Below are positions 53,086 to 62,159 of a stretch of 64,000 nucleotides of DNA, piece by piece; the stretch's first letter is position 1; each line of letters opens with the position of its first letter. The stretch lies in the NCBI GenBank assembly GCA_963575745.1, contig CAUYUJ010009835.1, forward strand, positions 377,001-441,000. Direction: 5' to 3'. The notes beneath the pieces were generated by a model that saw nothing but the letters and a program-made list of their open reading frames with translations, did not search any database and had not been told where the DNA came from. The position numbers and the translations under genes were made by a program. Source of the stretch: Prorocentrum cordatum. Taxonomy: Eukaryota > Sar > Dinophyceae > Prorocentrales > Prorocentraceae.

Positions 53086-53355
53086 TTCACTTGCCGTGAC
53101 CCCAATCTTCGATCTGCGCCCGAAATAGTACGGACGTGAGCTGACGGAGACGCACTTCCCCCTTTCTCCTGCTTTTTCGACTCTCTGCACCTTCCCCTTC
53201 CCCTTCTATAATCCTTCCCCCTCCCCACCATCCAACCCACCTCATCCCTGCCTCCCCCCTGCAATGTACACAGGTCCGCGTGGCCGCGTGGCCCCCCTGC
53301 TGGTCGCGCAGAATTCGATGGTGTCCTTTCCGTTCGGAGGTTCCAGGTCCACCAT

Positions 53356-53554
53356 TAGGGGAACAACATGTGACATGAACATAAAACTCGGAGGTCCGCG
53401 CGGATTTCTCGGATCGGCGCTGGACCCCCCCTCCCTGGCGCGCGGAGCGCGCCAGGGGCGGCGCCAAAGGCGCCGCCGGGGGGCCCCGGCGCCGATCCGA
53501 GAAATCCGCGCGGACCTCCGAGTTTCTATGTTTATGTCACTTGTTGTTCCCCTA
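53356..53554. mobile_element. M6 foldback element, copy 2, with TSD
   Basis: A 199-bp element whose arms of about 65 bp are nearly perfect inverted repeats, starting TAGGGGAACAACATGTGACA and ending TGTCACTTGTTGTTCCCCTA-like. It is flanked by an exact 5-bp TSD, ACCAT (53351-53355 and 53555-53559). The loop carries GGCGCGCGGAGCGCGCCAGG and GGCGCC motifs. Confidence 0.9.
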
Positions 53555-53759
53555 ACCATGACATTTGTCGGCGGACAGAGAAACGAAACACCACAATGGG
53601 AAGCGACGCGTGGGGTCGGCAGGATGTCTGGTAATTATGGCGCGAGCGCGCCTCGTCTGCCCCCCTGCTCCTTCCCACCATTCCCCCTCGCCCTCCCTCT
53701 CCCCTGCCGCTCTGGCCGCCCCCTCCCCTCAATGTCCCATTCCCCTCTCCTCGCCATGC

Positions 53760-53799
53760 GAGGGGGAGGGGGAGGGGGAGGGGGAGGGGGAGGGGGACG
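53760..53799 (+). repeat. (GAGGGG)n microsatellite
   Basis: Six to seven hexanucleotide units. Confidence 0.9.
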
Positions 53800-53942
53800 T
53801 GTTTGTGTGTTTCGGCCTCCCTCGTCGTTGAAGACGCCGCCCCTCCCGCCACAAGAGATGGGCGCAAGGGGGCGGTTGTATCCCCGCGCCCAAGCGCCCG
53901 CCGTCCGCACTGTTGCGACCTCACCCACCCCCCTTCACCGAG

Positions 53943-54065
53943 GAGCTCCTCCTCCTCCTCCTCCTCCTCCTCCTCCTCCTCCTCCTCCTCCTCCTCATCA
54001 TCATCATCATCCTCATCCTCCTCCTCCTCCGCCTCCTCCTCCTCCTCCTCCTCCGCCTCCTCCTC
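53943..54065 (+). repeat. (CTC)n array with CAT insert
   Basis: CTC triplets with a (CAT)5-like insert near 53996-54012. Confidence 0.93.
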
Positions 54066-54164
54066 TGCCTTGCCGCCAGAACGGGGAAGGTCTCGTGCGG
54101 GAAGGTACCTCAGGGACCCTTGCGAAGCCTTGCTCGACGCCATCCGTTTCCTTGGAGGGCAGAG

Positions 54165-54430
54165 GATGTTTCCGTGTGTCAGGGGTGGGAGCACGGCCAT
54201 GTGCACCGTGGCGTACGGTTTACAAGGTCGTGGCCGTGTGACAAGGGGGGTCAGAACACTTCCAGGGACACCGCAGAGAATGTTTTATCTGGGATCATGG
54301 CCGTGTGACCAGGGTGAAAGCAGGGCCATGCGCTCCGGATCGCATGTTTTACAAGGGATCGTTGCCGTGTGACAGCGCTGAGAGCACGGCCATGTGCACC
54401 GTGGTGGACATTCTGCAAGGCATCAGCAGA
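54165..54430 (+). repeat. 66-bp tandem repeat, about four units
   Basis: GGCCGTGTGAC recurs at about 54231, 54299 and 54364, and GAGCACGGCCATGTGCACCG at 54190 and 54385. The period is 65-67 bp. Confidence 0.75.
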
Positions 54431-54828
54431 CACTTGGCGATCTGGGTGCGCCCAGATTTGTGGCGCGATCGCCTCCCTGCTGCAACAGAGATTGATGAAG
54501 CAAGACGACCATCAAGACAAAGTTGGGCAAATGTCATTCCAGCCTTTGCTTGGGGGGAAATTCGAGGATGTCTCAGGCTAAAAGGCTGCCGGCACCGGCA
54601 TTATCGGGTTTCCCGTCCCCCGTGCGCGCGCTTTCTAAGCACAATTCGAAGTTTCTAACGAAACGCTATTCGGGGAATTACCTCCCGTCGTTATTTGCTC
54701 ACGACGCGCGATACATGGGGTAGCTGCGAGGGCTGCAGAAAAGGGGCCTTTTGTAGGGCTCCCTAAGGGGGCCCTTTGAGGGCCCCCAAGGGGGGCTTCA
54801 GGGCCCGACGGGGGTACCTGTCTCCCCT

Positions 54829-54967
54829 CCTCCTCCACCTTCTGCTGCTGCTCCTCCTCCTCCTCCTCCTCCTCCTTCTCCTCCTCCTCCTCCTCCTCCT
54901 CCTCGTCGTCCTCCTCCTCCTCCTCCTCCTCCTCCTCCTCCTCCTCCTCCTCCTCCTCCTCCTCCTC
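54829..54967 (+). repeat. (CTC)n array upstream of retroelement D
   Basis: About 135 bp of CTC with TGC and GTC interruptions. It ends 167 bp before the presumed start codon of element D. Confidence 0.95.
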
Positions 54968-55133
54968 AAGCCATTTGCGGCACGAGGGGCCTCTTGGGAA
55001 CAGGTCCCCCGCCCGCACGGCACTCGCGCGTACCGAGCGCGGGCGGTCACCAGCGTGGCCGCTACGTGTTCCCGCGGCTTGAGGGGCGCCTCAGGCGGCA
55101 GAAGTCGAGTGCTGAACTTGTTGTGAATTCTTG

Positions 55134-56245
55134 ATGGGCCGCAGTGGCAGTGCGAGGGCCAGGAGCAGAGATGGTGCGAGGCCCCCGTCTACACATGGCA
55201 AGCGTCGTCAAGCGTATTTTGTCTGTCGGAATTGTCCTGGCTCTTGGGTTTAATGCAATCGGGCGGGATCGGCTGGATGGGAGTCATGCCGCACCTGTGG
55301 AACGCCATGGCCCAAGCAGTCCACCGCCACCAAGAAGAAGGTCACTTTCGCCATCCAGGATGGCGAGGCCAGCGGCGGCCTCCTCGAGCAGCTGCTCCCG
55401 AAGTTCAACGCTGCCCTCGGCGCCAAGCAGGACGACCAGGTCCATGCTATGCTGCTGGTCTGCCCCGAGCTGGGCGAGGCTGCTAAGCCGCCACCGCCCA
55501 AGGCCCCCGAGGTCCTCCTGGAGCAGTATGCGGCCGAACTGCGGAGGTTCCACACGGCCCAGGGCAAGCTCAAGAACCAGTTGGTGGCCAATGCCAAGCA
55601 CGGCAAGGAGTTGCTGGACAAGCTGGAAGAGAACGTCCGCGCCTGTGCTGAGGCCCAGGCTGAGGTCAACCGCCTCACGCACCTCACGTCAGCCGCGCAA
55701 GGGGCAGGACAGGGAACCCCCGTCGCATCCGAGGGCGACAAGGGAGGTGCTAGTGACAGCTTCAAGTTCCCTGGGCTGCTCGCAGAGGACATCGAGCTCC
55801 TCACCCCAGAGCAGAAGGCGGTGTACGAGGAGGCCCTGCAGCACGCGAAGAAGGCCAGCAGGTGTACCAGTCGGCGGCGGACATCGGGCAGAAGGCGCAG
55901 GAGGCGGCCAGCACCCTCAGGGAGCTCCGCGAGAAGGCCACCACGGCCAAGCGGCGCAAGGCCGACAGTGCCGCAGGAGTGGCTGCGGGTGCATCTGCAG
56001 ATGCCCCAGCTCGTGGAGAAGGTGCTGAAGATGCTAGTGCTGCCCCGACGCCAGGGCCGCCCGACTTCAGCGATCCGAAGAACGTCGACGTCTACATGCA
56101 GCGCACCGCTGCTCTCAAGGCCAGGGCAGCTGCGGCTGAATCCACACGTACGAAACCCACATCCACACCTACCAAAGTGCCCCCCCCCCCCGCAGCGAAG
56201 GAGTCAGGGCCTGCGGCGGCCACGGCACCGACGCCAGGCGGGTAA
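55134..56245 (+). pseudogene. element D N-terminal zinc-finger and coiled-coil region
   Basis: The frame opens with ATG at 55134. It carries FVCRNCPGSW, then a TAA at 55251, then ESCRTCGTPWP: a CxxC..CxxC pair that would form a zinc finger if the stop were sense. A Lys-rich linker and a long coiled-coil-like helix follow (55520-55670: LEQYAAELRRFHTAQGKLKN onward). Near 55850 the frame shifts to one reading VYQSAADIGQKAQEAASTLR and RELREKATTAKRRKAD, which ends at TAA 56245 after a C12 run. The role is probably RNA binding in the retrotransposition particle, inferred from position and coiled coil. Confidence 0.65.
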
Positions 56246-59200
56246 CCCAGTTCACGAAGTATCCAGAGTACCATTCGCCCAGCGGGATCACGCAGCCATC
56301 TTCTTTGGCAACGCGACGAGCTACGGCGCCAAGGTCAAGAAGTTCATCGAGGAGTCTCAGTTCGACGTCATTGGATTGGCCGAGCATCACTTGCCACAAG
56401 TGAAGTGCCAGAGGGAAGAAAAGAGGCTCTGCAATTTTGGTTGGAGATCAGAAGGGACCTGGACGGCTGCCACGGCAACGGGGCGCTCGAAGAAGGGCAC
56501 GCATGGGGGGGGGGCATGCTGGCTCAGACGGGCAACCTACGCGACGGGCATCCACCTGGAAGGTTCCAACGGGAAGAGCGTGTACCACGACGCGCTCAAC
56601 GACATCTCAGTGGTGCTATGGCGGTTTCACGGTGCCACGTTTGCATTCATAGCGTGCTACCTTGATTGCTCCATCGGCCCGATCGGCGCCAACGCACGTA
56701 CGTTGAATGCGATCCTCCGCATAGTCAAGACGCTTGGAATCCCTTGGCTCTTGGCGGGCGGCTTCAATGCTACCCCGCAGGAAATGATGGAGGCGGGCTG
56801 GCTCCAGGCGCTGAACGGTTTGGTTGTCACCCCAGAGGGGGCCAAGATCACCTGCACGTCGGGCAAAGGCCGCATGATCGACTACGTCATCATCCCACCA
56901 AGCTTCCGCCCATTCTTGGGCAGCGTGCGCCCCATCCAGAATCTGCCATGGGGCCCGCATATCGGCCTCGACATCCGCGTGGTGGCACGCTCAGCTTCTG
57001 TTTTCTTGCGGGCCCCCTGTCTCCCTGTCCGTCTTGAGGTACCACAGGGGGTAGTCCGAGTTCCCAAGGGAGTCAAGAGATGCCAGCGCGACCGACAGCG
57101 TCATCAGAAGCTGCAGGAAGCTCGAGATGCGCAGGACCTACAGCACGGCGACCTGCTGAACGACGACGATGACCACCTGCTGGACGACCACTACGTGCAG
57201 CAACGCGGCCGTCGGTGCGATGACAGGGATTGGCTCTCGCACGTGCGCGAGGCCCAGCAGATCGTCGACGCCGGCAACTTGCAGAGCGCGGCCGACGCCA
57301 GGCATAGCCTCGCCTACCAGGGGGGCCCGCGCATGAGTGACGTGCTGGCGCGCCAGCGCGCCGTCTGGTCCGCCGCGGCAGAAGGGCACCTCTCCGAGCT
57401 CTGCGAGGCCGGGCCCAAGGCATCAGCACGGCGAGGACTGCCAGCACGCTACCGCTGGCAGAAGGCTGCGCGCCAGCCTCAGCATTCTCTCTACGGGCAT
57501 TCCTCGGCCGATGAGGTGAATAGCCATTGGGCGAGCCTGCGCGCCAGGGTCCAGGAGCGGCTCATCGCCGTGGGCCGTTCCAAGCATACGAGGTACCAAC
57601 GTCAGGTCAAGTTCACGATTTCTTTTATTCTCTCTGAGCTCAAGGCTCTCCATGACAGACAAGGCCCTGTGCCTCAAGGACATGAGCACGACCAGCAGGT
57701 AAAATGGAGAGTCTTCCGAGATGGCGAAAGTGTCATCACCATGGGCCTAGGCATCCAGCACAGCACGGAGTTCCACCTCTGGCAGCTGTTCGCCATGAAA
57801 GTTCAAGCGCGGGCCCAGCGCCGCGCCAGCCTGGCGCGGCGGCAGACGCGAGGCGAGATCGGCAAGTGGGCGATCAGCAGCACCAAGGGCTCCATGAAGG
57901 GTGCCCACCGCTACCTGAAGCAGCTGGAGCAGCGGGCGCTGGCGGAGACCTTCGCGGACCCCGCGGGGCAAGGGGCGCGCGACACGGTGCAGAGGGCCAC
58001 GGAGATCAGAGCGGCCTGCTGGGCGGAGCGATGGACGTCCCAGTCGCATCGGCTGCCTGCGATCCGCGCTGCCCTCGGTGAGCTCCGCACTCGTGCCCGC
58101 AGTGAGCTGGCGCAGCGGCCCTGCCGCGACCGTGGCAGCTCGGTGCAGGCGCTTCGCTTTTTTCCGAAGACTTCGGGCAAGGGCTCGGACCAATGGGCGC
58201 CATCCCACATCATGGCGCTCCCCGACAAAAGGCAGGAGGCTTTCGTCGCGCTCCTGAACATGATCGAGCGCAGCGTCGCGCGGCCGCACCAGCTGCTCCA
58301 CAACTGGTTCGCCCTGCCCCCGAAGGGCTCTAAGCAGGAGATTGGCAACGAGCGTGACATCGGCCTGCTGCCCATGCCCGTCCGCATCTGGGGTCGCATG
58401 ACCAAGACCCCGCTGACTGAGTGGTGCGACGCTAAGGCCTCGCACTGGGACGCCGCAGTCAAGGGTGGCAACGCGCTCCAGACCGCCCTGCTCACCATGG
58501 TGCTGGATGGGGCCGGGGCGCACATCGGCATCAGCGAGCAGAGCAACTTCCTGGTCGACGTCGAGAAGTTCTACGACCATGTGGATCTGGGGCTCATGAT
58601 CCGCCAGGCCCTGGACCTCGACTTCCCGCCCGTCGGGCTCTACCCTTGCTGCCTCACCTACCTGGCCCCGCGCGTGGTGAAGGCCAACGGAGCTCGCGCA
58701 AGCGCGATCATTCCCAACTGCTCCATCGTGCCTGGATGCGGGATTGCCAATCATTGCGCCCGAGTCTTCCTCTACCGACTACTCGAGCAAGCACATGCTC
58801 AAGCCCCTCTCGCCAGGATTCGACCGTGCGTTGATGATGTCCACACCAGGGTTGAAGGACCAGGTCATTTGGTCCTGGAGCAGACGAAGCACGTGACAGG
58901 TGCACTGGTCGAGGGTACGCTTGCCTTGGGCCTCAAAGTCTCGCCAAAATCTCTGCTGATGATGACCAACTCCGAGCGCGGGGGCCAAGTGTTGAAGCAC
59001 GTTGCCGAAGCCACGGGCGTCCACATCAAGAAGACAAAGTGGGCCAAGGACCTAGGAGTTGACTGCTCCATGGGGACGAGAAGGGCATGTTCTACATCAC
59101 GTGGGCGCATGAGCGTGGCCCAGGCGAGAGCTACCCGCGCATGTCTTTTCCGACGACTAGGTCGCGGCAACAAGAGGACCAAGGGCATCATGTTGCACGC

Positions 59201-59588
59201 CGCAAACATCAGGGCGAAGTTCAGTTACGCGGGCCCCGTCTTGGGCATCTCTCCTTCGGAAGTGGCGCGTCGGCGAGCCCAAGCCGCCGACCTCGCTGGG
59301 CGCGCGGCGGGGGGGCGCTGCAGTGCGACCATCATGCTGATGCACTACCAGGACGACGAGCCCAGGATGAGCGCGGCCACGGATCAGGTCAAGCATTGGT
59401 TGCAGTTCTGGCGTGCCCACCCTGAGCTCCATGACAGGGTGCGTAGAGGTTGGCTGGCTGTATTACGCAGGCTGATCTACCTGGAAGCGAGAGCACGGTG
59501 GCGATGGACTACTGGACCGATGGGAGCACTCATCCTCGTTGCGGGATCTCGGATGGGTACCGCGTGCGCCAGACAGGTGGGTAGATGA
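55449..59588 (+). CDS. element D endonuclease-reverse transcriptase frame
   Basis: A long open frame of 1379 codons. Its first roughly 135 codons belong to the N-terminal region, about 110 are out of frame, and the catalytic part begins near 56285. EEP endonuclease: VIGLAEHH (56371), LLAGGFNAT (56752), RMIDYV (56871), PWGPHIGLDI (56947). The usual GDFN reads GGFN, so a catalytic Asp is lost. RT: motif A LVDVEKFYDHV (58550), motif B VPGCGIANHCARVFL (58727), motif C PCVDDVH (58826), then KVSPKS and DLGVD. The catalytic Asp triad is intact. The frame leaves the thumb at 59538, where one extra base separates it from the next ORF. The enzyme would nick target DNA and copy RNA by target-primed reverse transcription (family knowledge). 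Confidence 0.88.
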   Translation: MLLVCPELGEAAKPPPPKAPEVLLEQYAAELRRFHTAQGKLKNQLVANAKHGKELLDKLEENVRACAEAQAEVNRLTHLTSAAQGAGQGTPVASEGDKGGASDSFKFPGLLAEDIELLTPEQKAVYEEALQHAKKASRCTSRRRTSGRRRRRRPAPSGSSARRPPRPSGARPTVPQEWLRVHLQMPQLVEKVLKMLVLPRRQGRPTSAIRRTSTSTCSAPLLSRPGQLRLNPHVRNPHPHLPKCPPPPQRRSQGLRRPRHRRQAGNPVHEVSRVPFAQRDHAAIFFGNATSYGAKVKKFIEESQFDVIGLAEHHLPQVKCQREEKRLCNFGWRSEGTWTAATATGRSKKGTHGGGACWLRRATYATGIHLEGSNGKSVYHDALNDISVVLWRFHGATFAFIACYLDCSIGPIGANARTLNAILRIVKTLGIPWLLAGGFNATPQEMMEAGWLQALNGLVVTPEGAKITCTSGKGRMIDYVIIPPSFRPFLGSVRPIQNLPWGPHIGLDIRVVARSASVFLRAPCLPVRLEVPQGVVRVPKGVKRCQRDRQRHQKLQEARDAQDLQHGDLLNDDDDHLLDDHYVQQRGRRCDDRDWLSHVREAQQIVDAGNLQSAADARHSLAYQGGPRMSDVLARQRAVWSAAAEGHLSELCEAGPKASARRGLPARYRWQKAARQPQHSLYGHSSADEVNSHWASLRARVQERLIAVGRSKHTRYQRQVKFTISFILSELKALHDRQGPVPQGHEHDQQVKWRVFRDGESVITMGLGIQHSTEFHLWQLFAMKVQARAQRRASLARRQTRGEIGKWAISSTKGSMKGAHRYLKQLEQRALAETFADPAGQGARDTVQRATEIRAACWAERWTSQSHRLPAIRAALGELRTRARSELAQRPCRDRGSSVQALRFFPKTSGKGSDQWAPSHIMALPDKRQEAFVALLNMIERSVARPHQLLHNWFALPPKGSKQEIGNERDIGLLPMPVRIWGRMTKTPLTEWCDAKASHWDAAVKGGNALQTALLTMVLDGAGAHIGISEQSNFLVDVEKFYDHVDLGLMIRQALDLDFPPVGLYPCCLTYLAPRVVKANGARASAIIPNCSIVPGCGIANHCARVFLYRLLEQAHAQAPLARIRPCVDDVHTRVEGPGHLVLEQTKHVTGALVEGTLALGLKVSPKSLLMMTNSERGGQVLKHVAEATGVHIKKTKWAKDLGVDCSMGTRRACSTSRGRMSVAQARATRACLFRRLGRGNKRTKGIMLHAANIRAKFSYAGPVLGISPSEVARRRAQAADLAGRAAGGRCSATIMLMHYQDDEPRMSAATDQVKHWLQFWRAHPELHDRVRRGWLAVLRRLIYLEARARWRWTTGPMGALILVAGSRMGTACARQVGR

Positions 59589-60879
59589 GCACGGGGATGA
59601 ACGGCTGTTCGAGGCGAGCAGCGAGCGCGGGGACATCCTCGAGGCACTTCGCGCATCCATCCGCAGAGCGCTCTGGAGGCAGGCTGGAGATCATCCGCTG
59701 GGACAGGGGCTCGCTGAAGGCGGAGACCTCCATATGCTTCGGGTCAATCTACGGAGGATGAGGAGGCAAGGGCGGCCGGCGGAAGCGGGAGCCCTGGAAG
59801 CCAACTCCCTAGCCAGTATCTGGACCCAGTCACGAGCAAAAGCTGCAGGATACAAGGTCGAGGACGATGACTGCCCGCGCTGCTCCCTGGCCAAGGACGC
59901 GATAGCCCACCGCCTGCACGACTGCCCGCAGAACGAGCTGATGGAGCACGCGTGGGTAGCGCGCACGGAGCGCTTGTGTGAGGTTGCTAAAACAGATTTA
60001 AGCCAGGGCAAGAATGTAGGTTTCTGGACCAGAGGGATAGTCCCTGCGGAGTGGAACCCCGTGCCCCCACCACCTGCCTGGGACTCGGGCCTGGGGCAGG
60101 ATGTCTGGGCCGTGGGTCTCCCTCCGCCTGACCTGGACCCTTCTTTCGACCTCCTCTCCTCGGATCTCTACCCCCTCAGGGTCCAAGAAGGTTTTCCAGA
60201 TGGCTCCGCCACGTCCAGTGACGCCCGAGTCTGCCGCGTTGGCTGGGGGGTGTACTTCCGTGTCGAGGGAGAGGCTGATCTGGACGTGGACCCGGGAGCT
60301 CTCCGAGGGCTGTATGGAACCATCGACGGGGTGCAGACTGCGCCCGCCGCGGAGCTGGCGGCCCTCTGCTGGGCTTTGAAGGCTACCAAGGGCCCGATTC
60401 TGCTTTGGACGGATTGCCAGTTTGTCTTCGACGGGTGGAACCTAGGCCTCGGAGAGCGACCCCAGGGGCCCCTCGCAAGATGGTGGTTCAGAATTCGGCG
60501 CGCCCCCGAATCGAGAGGCGAAGGAGCTGTTGTCTTTCGTAAATGTTTTTCGCACCTAGACGCCGAGTCCCATGTCCGAACGGGACAAGCGCCAGAAGTC
60601 TTTCGTGGGAGCGAGATGGCGGACTCATTGGCCCAGCGCGGGGCCGAGGCGGCAGCGGATTTAATTAGGAGCCAGGTGAAAGCCCTCTGCCTAGTTGATG
60701 CCAGGGCCACCCTGGTCCACCAGAGAATGGGGGCCGTGCTGGCCCAAACTTGCAGCGAGGTAGATAGGACCTGTCGTGGGGAGTATGGGGCGGTTGGGTC
60801 GCTTGGGAAACTCACGCGTTTTCAGGAGCTGGAGGTCCGCGCGGGCCATTGTCTCCGTCGTCTAGGGAACGGCCAGTAG
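59539..60879 (+). CDS. element D thumb/CCHC/RNase H frame
   Basis: Starts in LRDLGWVPRAPDRW, direct continuation of the RT frame after a +1 shift. The CCHC finger is CPRCSLAKDAIAHRLHDCP (59869-59927). RNase H type I has FPDGSAT (60189), PAAELAALC (60343), LWTDCQFVFDG (60403), FSHLD (60547) and SEMADSLAQ (60612), so all four acidic residues are present. It stops at TAG 60877-60879, but the same frame stays open afterwards through the C-terminal domain. That suggests either an acquired stop or a natural end of the protein. Confidence 0.85.
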   Translation: MRDLGWVPRAPDRWVDEHGDERLFEASSERGDILEALRASIRRALWRQAGDHPLGQGLAEGGDLHMLRVNLRRMRRQGRPAEAGALEANSLASIWTQSRAKAAGYKVEDDDCPRCSLAKDAIAHRLHDCPQNELMEHAWVARTERLCEVAKTDLSQGKNVGFWTRGIVPAEWNPVPPPPAWDSGLGQDVWAVGLPPPDLDPSFDLLSSDLYPLRVQEGFPDGSATSSDARVCRVGWGVYFRVEGEADLDVDPGALRGLYGTIDGVQTAPAAELAALCWALKATKGPILLWTDCQFVFDGWNLGLGERPQGPLARWWFRIRRAPESRGEGAVVFRKCFSHLDAESHVRTGQAPEVFRGSEMADSLAQRGAEAAADLIRSQVKALCLVDARATLVHQRMGAVLAQTCSEVDRTCRGEYGAVGSLGKLTRFQELEVRAGHCLRRLGNGQ

Positions 60880-61377
60880 TGCTGTATAGCCTGCCGACAG
60901 TCCCCAGGGCGGTCTTCTGTGATTGATTGGTTGCTGTCTGGGAATTACCTCGGGGATGAAGCTGCGAGGGACCTCAGCGAGACTGGCCACCACGTTCACG
61001 CCCCCCCCACCTTGGTTAGAACCCTCCGCGTGGGCGGCAGATCGGTGCACCCCTCGCACTCTATCGCCATGCAGAACGGCCTGGCATGGTGTTGGGGATG
61101 CGCCCGATATGCGACCATCGTGGGATGTAAAGGCAGGCTGTGCAAGCTCGTTGATGAATGCCCCAAGGTTTGTACGCCTTCGGGGCGCACCATGCTGAAT
61201 CGTCTCCGTCTGGGTAAGCCCCCGAAAGCGGGGATGTCATGGCCCATTCCCCCCGCAGGGGGGGCCAGCGGACTTCCGTTGCCTGTAGTGGGCAGCTCGT
61301 CCAAGGATTTTGGGAGGCGGACGGACGGGGAGAGTGGCCGCTTGCCGAGGCACCCTCCACCCCGAAGGAAGCGTTAA
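60880..61377 (+). pseudogene. element D C-terminal cysteine-rich domain
   Basis: Same frame as the RNase H, directly after its TAG. Contains HPSHSIAMQNGLAWCWGCAR, then CKGRLCKLVDECPKVC, LNRLRLGKPPKAG and a Pro/Arg-rich end. The HPSH..WCxGC layout resembles the C-termini of A, B and C. Probably a zinc-binding domain; the function is not known from sequence. Confidence 0.65.
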
Positions 61378-61446
61378 ATTACGAGTAATTTAACAGCGAG
61401 GAGGCGTAGCACTGCTCCGACCTCCTTTGTAGTAGCAATCCTAGCA

Positions 61447-61562
61447 ATCCTCCTCCTCCTCCTCCTCCTCCTCCTCCTCCTCCTCCTCCTCCTCCTCCTC
61501 CTCCTCCTCCTCCTCCTCCTCCTCCTCCTCCTCATCCTCCCTCTCCTCCTCCTCCTCCTCCC
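61447..61562 (+). repeat. (CTC)n array at the 3' end of retroelement D
   Basis: About 115 bp of nearly pure CTC, starting 70 bp after the last codon of D, preceded by AGCAATCCTAGCAATCC. Confidence 0.95.
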
Positions 61563-61564
61563 CA

Positions 61565-61815
61565 GTGTCTCGCTCCCCCCCCCGTAGGTCGCGCCCAAGC
61601 GAGGGGGTCTGGAGTTGGCGCGCCCCCTCCGCCAAGGACGCCGGGCGTGGACGGGAGCGCGTGGGCGAAGTTCCCGAGCGGGCTGCCGGCGCACTGCCAG
61701 CTGCAGCACCTCGACGAGCCACGCTTGCTCCACATGGCGAGCACGCCCGGCCAGTCGTCGAAGGCGCTCTCGGGCACTGGTCGGGGGCGGCGAGGAGGGG
61801 GGGGGTGGCAGGGGG
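61565..61815. other. unassigned GC-rich stretch
   Basis: GC-rich, frames on both strands, no recognisable domain. Ends in G runs at 61796-61824. Confidence 0.35.
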
Positions 61816-61819
61816 GGGG

Positions 61820-61945
61820 GGGGATACCATGGCGGGGGCCATGGCACCTCCCCAGATCTCGTGGCGCGCCGTCTTATTTCAATACATCCCCGCCCCCCCC
61901 CACCTGGACCGCGCACATGCCGCCGCCCCCGATTCGGGGACCCCC
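61820..61945 (+). repeat. dispersed repeat, copy 2 of 2
   Basis: Matches 9689-9830: palindrome CCATGGCGGGGGCCATGG, then CCCCAGATCTCGTGGCGC, then CCGCGCACATGCCGCC. It ends at the edge of the M3 element. Confidence 0.65.
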
Positions 61946-61950
61946 CAATG

Positions 61951-62149
61951 CGGCGGCGAACCCCGGGGGGGAAGTGACAAGGGGCGGGCCTCTTCAGAAG
62001 GCTTGGAAGTCCCCTGGCCGTCTGAGAAGTTTTCTAAGCGTTCTCCGAGGACGGACATTTTTTTCAGAAAGCGCGGGGGCTTCTGAGAACCCCCGCCGCC
62101 TTCTGAGAAGGCCTTCTCCTTCTCACTTCCCCCCCTCGCTCGCCGCCGA
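61951..62149. mobile_element. M3 foldback element, copy 2, with TSD
   Basis: A 199-bp copy with the right arm identical in style to copy 1 (GGCCTTCTCCTTCTCACTTC, CCTCGCTCGCCGCCGA) and a more diverged left arm starting CGGCGGCGAACCCC. It has an exact 5-bp TSD, CAATG (61946-61950 and 62150-62154). Confidence 0.88.
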
Positions 62150-62159
62150 CAATGGTGTG

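Larger units (their letters stand above)
55134..61377 (+). mobile_element. retroelement D, nearly complete non-LTR retrotransposon
   Basis: About 6.2 kb with the full domain order: zinc-finger/coiled-coil N-terminus, EEP endonuclease, RT, CCHC finger, RNase H and C-terminal cysteine-rich domain. Lesions: TAA at 55251-55253, frame changes near 55850, 56185 and 59538, and TAG at 60877-60879. CTC arrays flank both sides (54829-54967 and 61447-61562). Confidence 0.88.
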
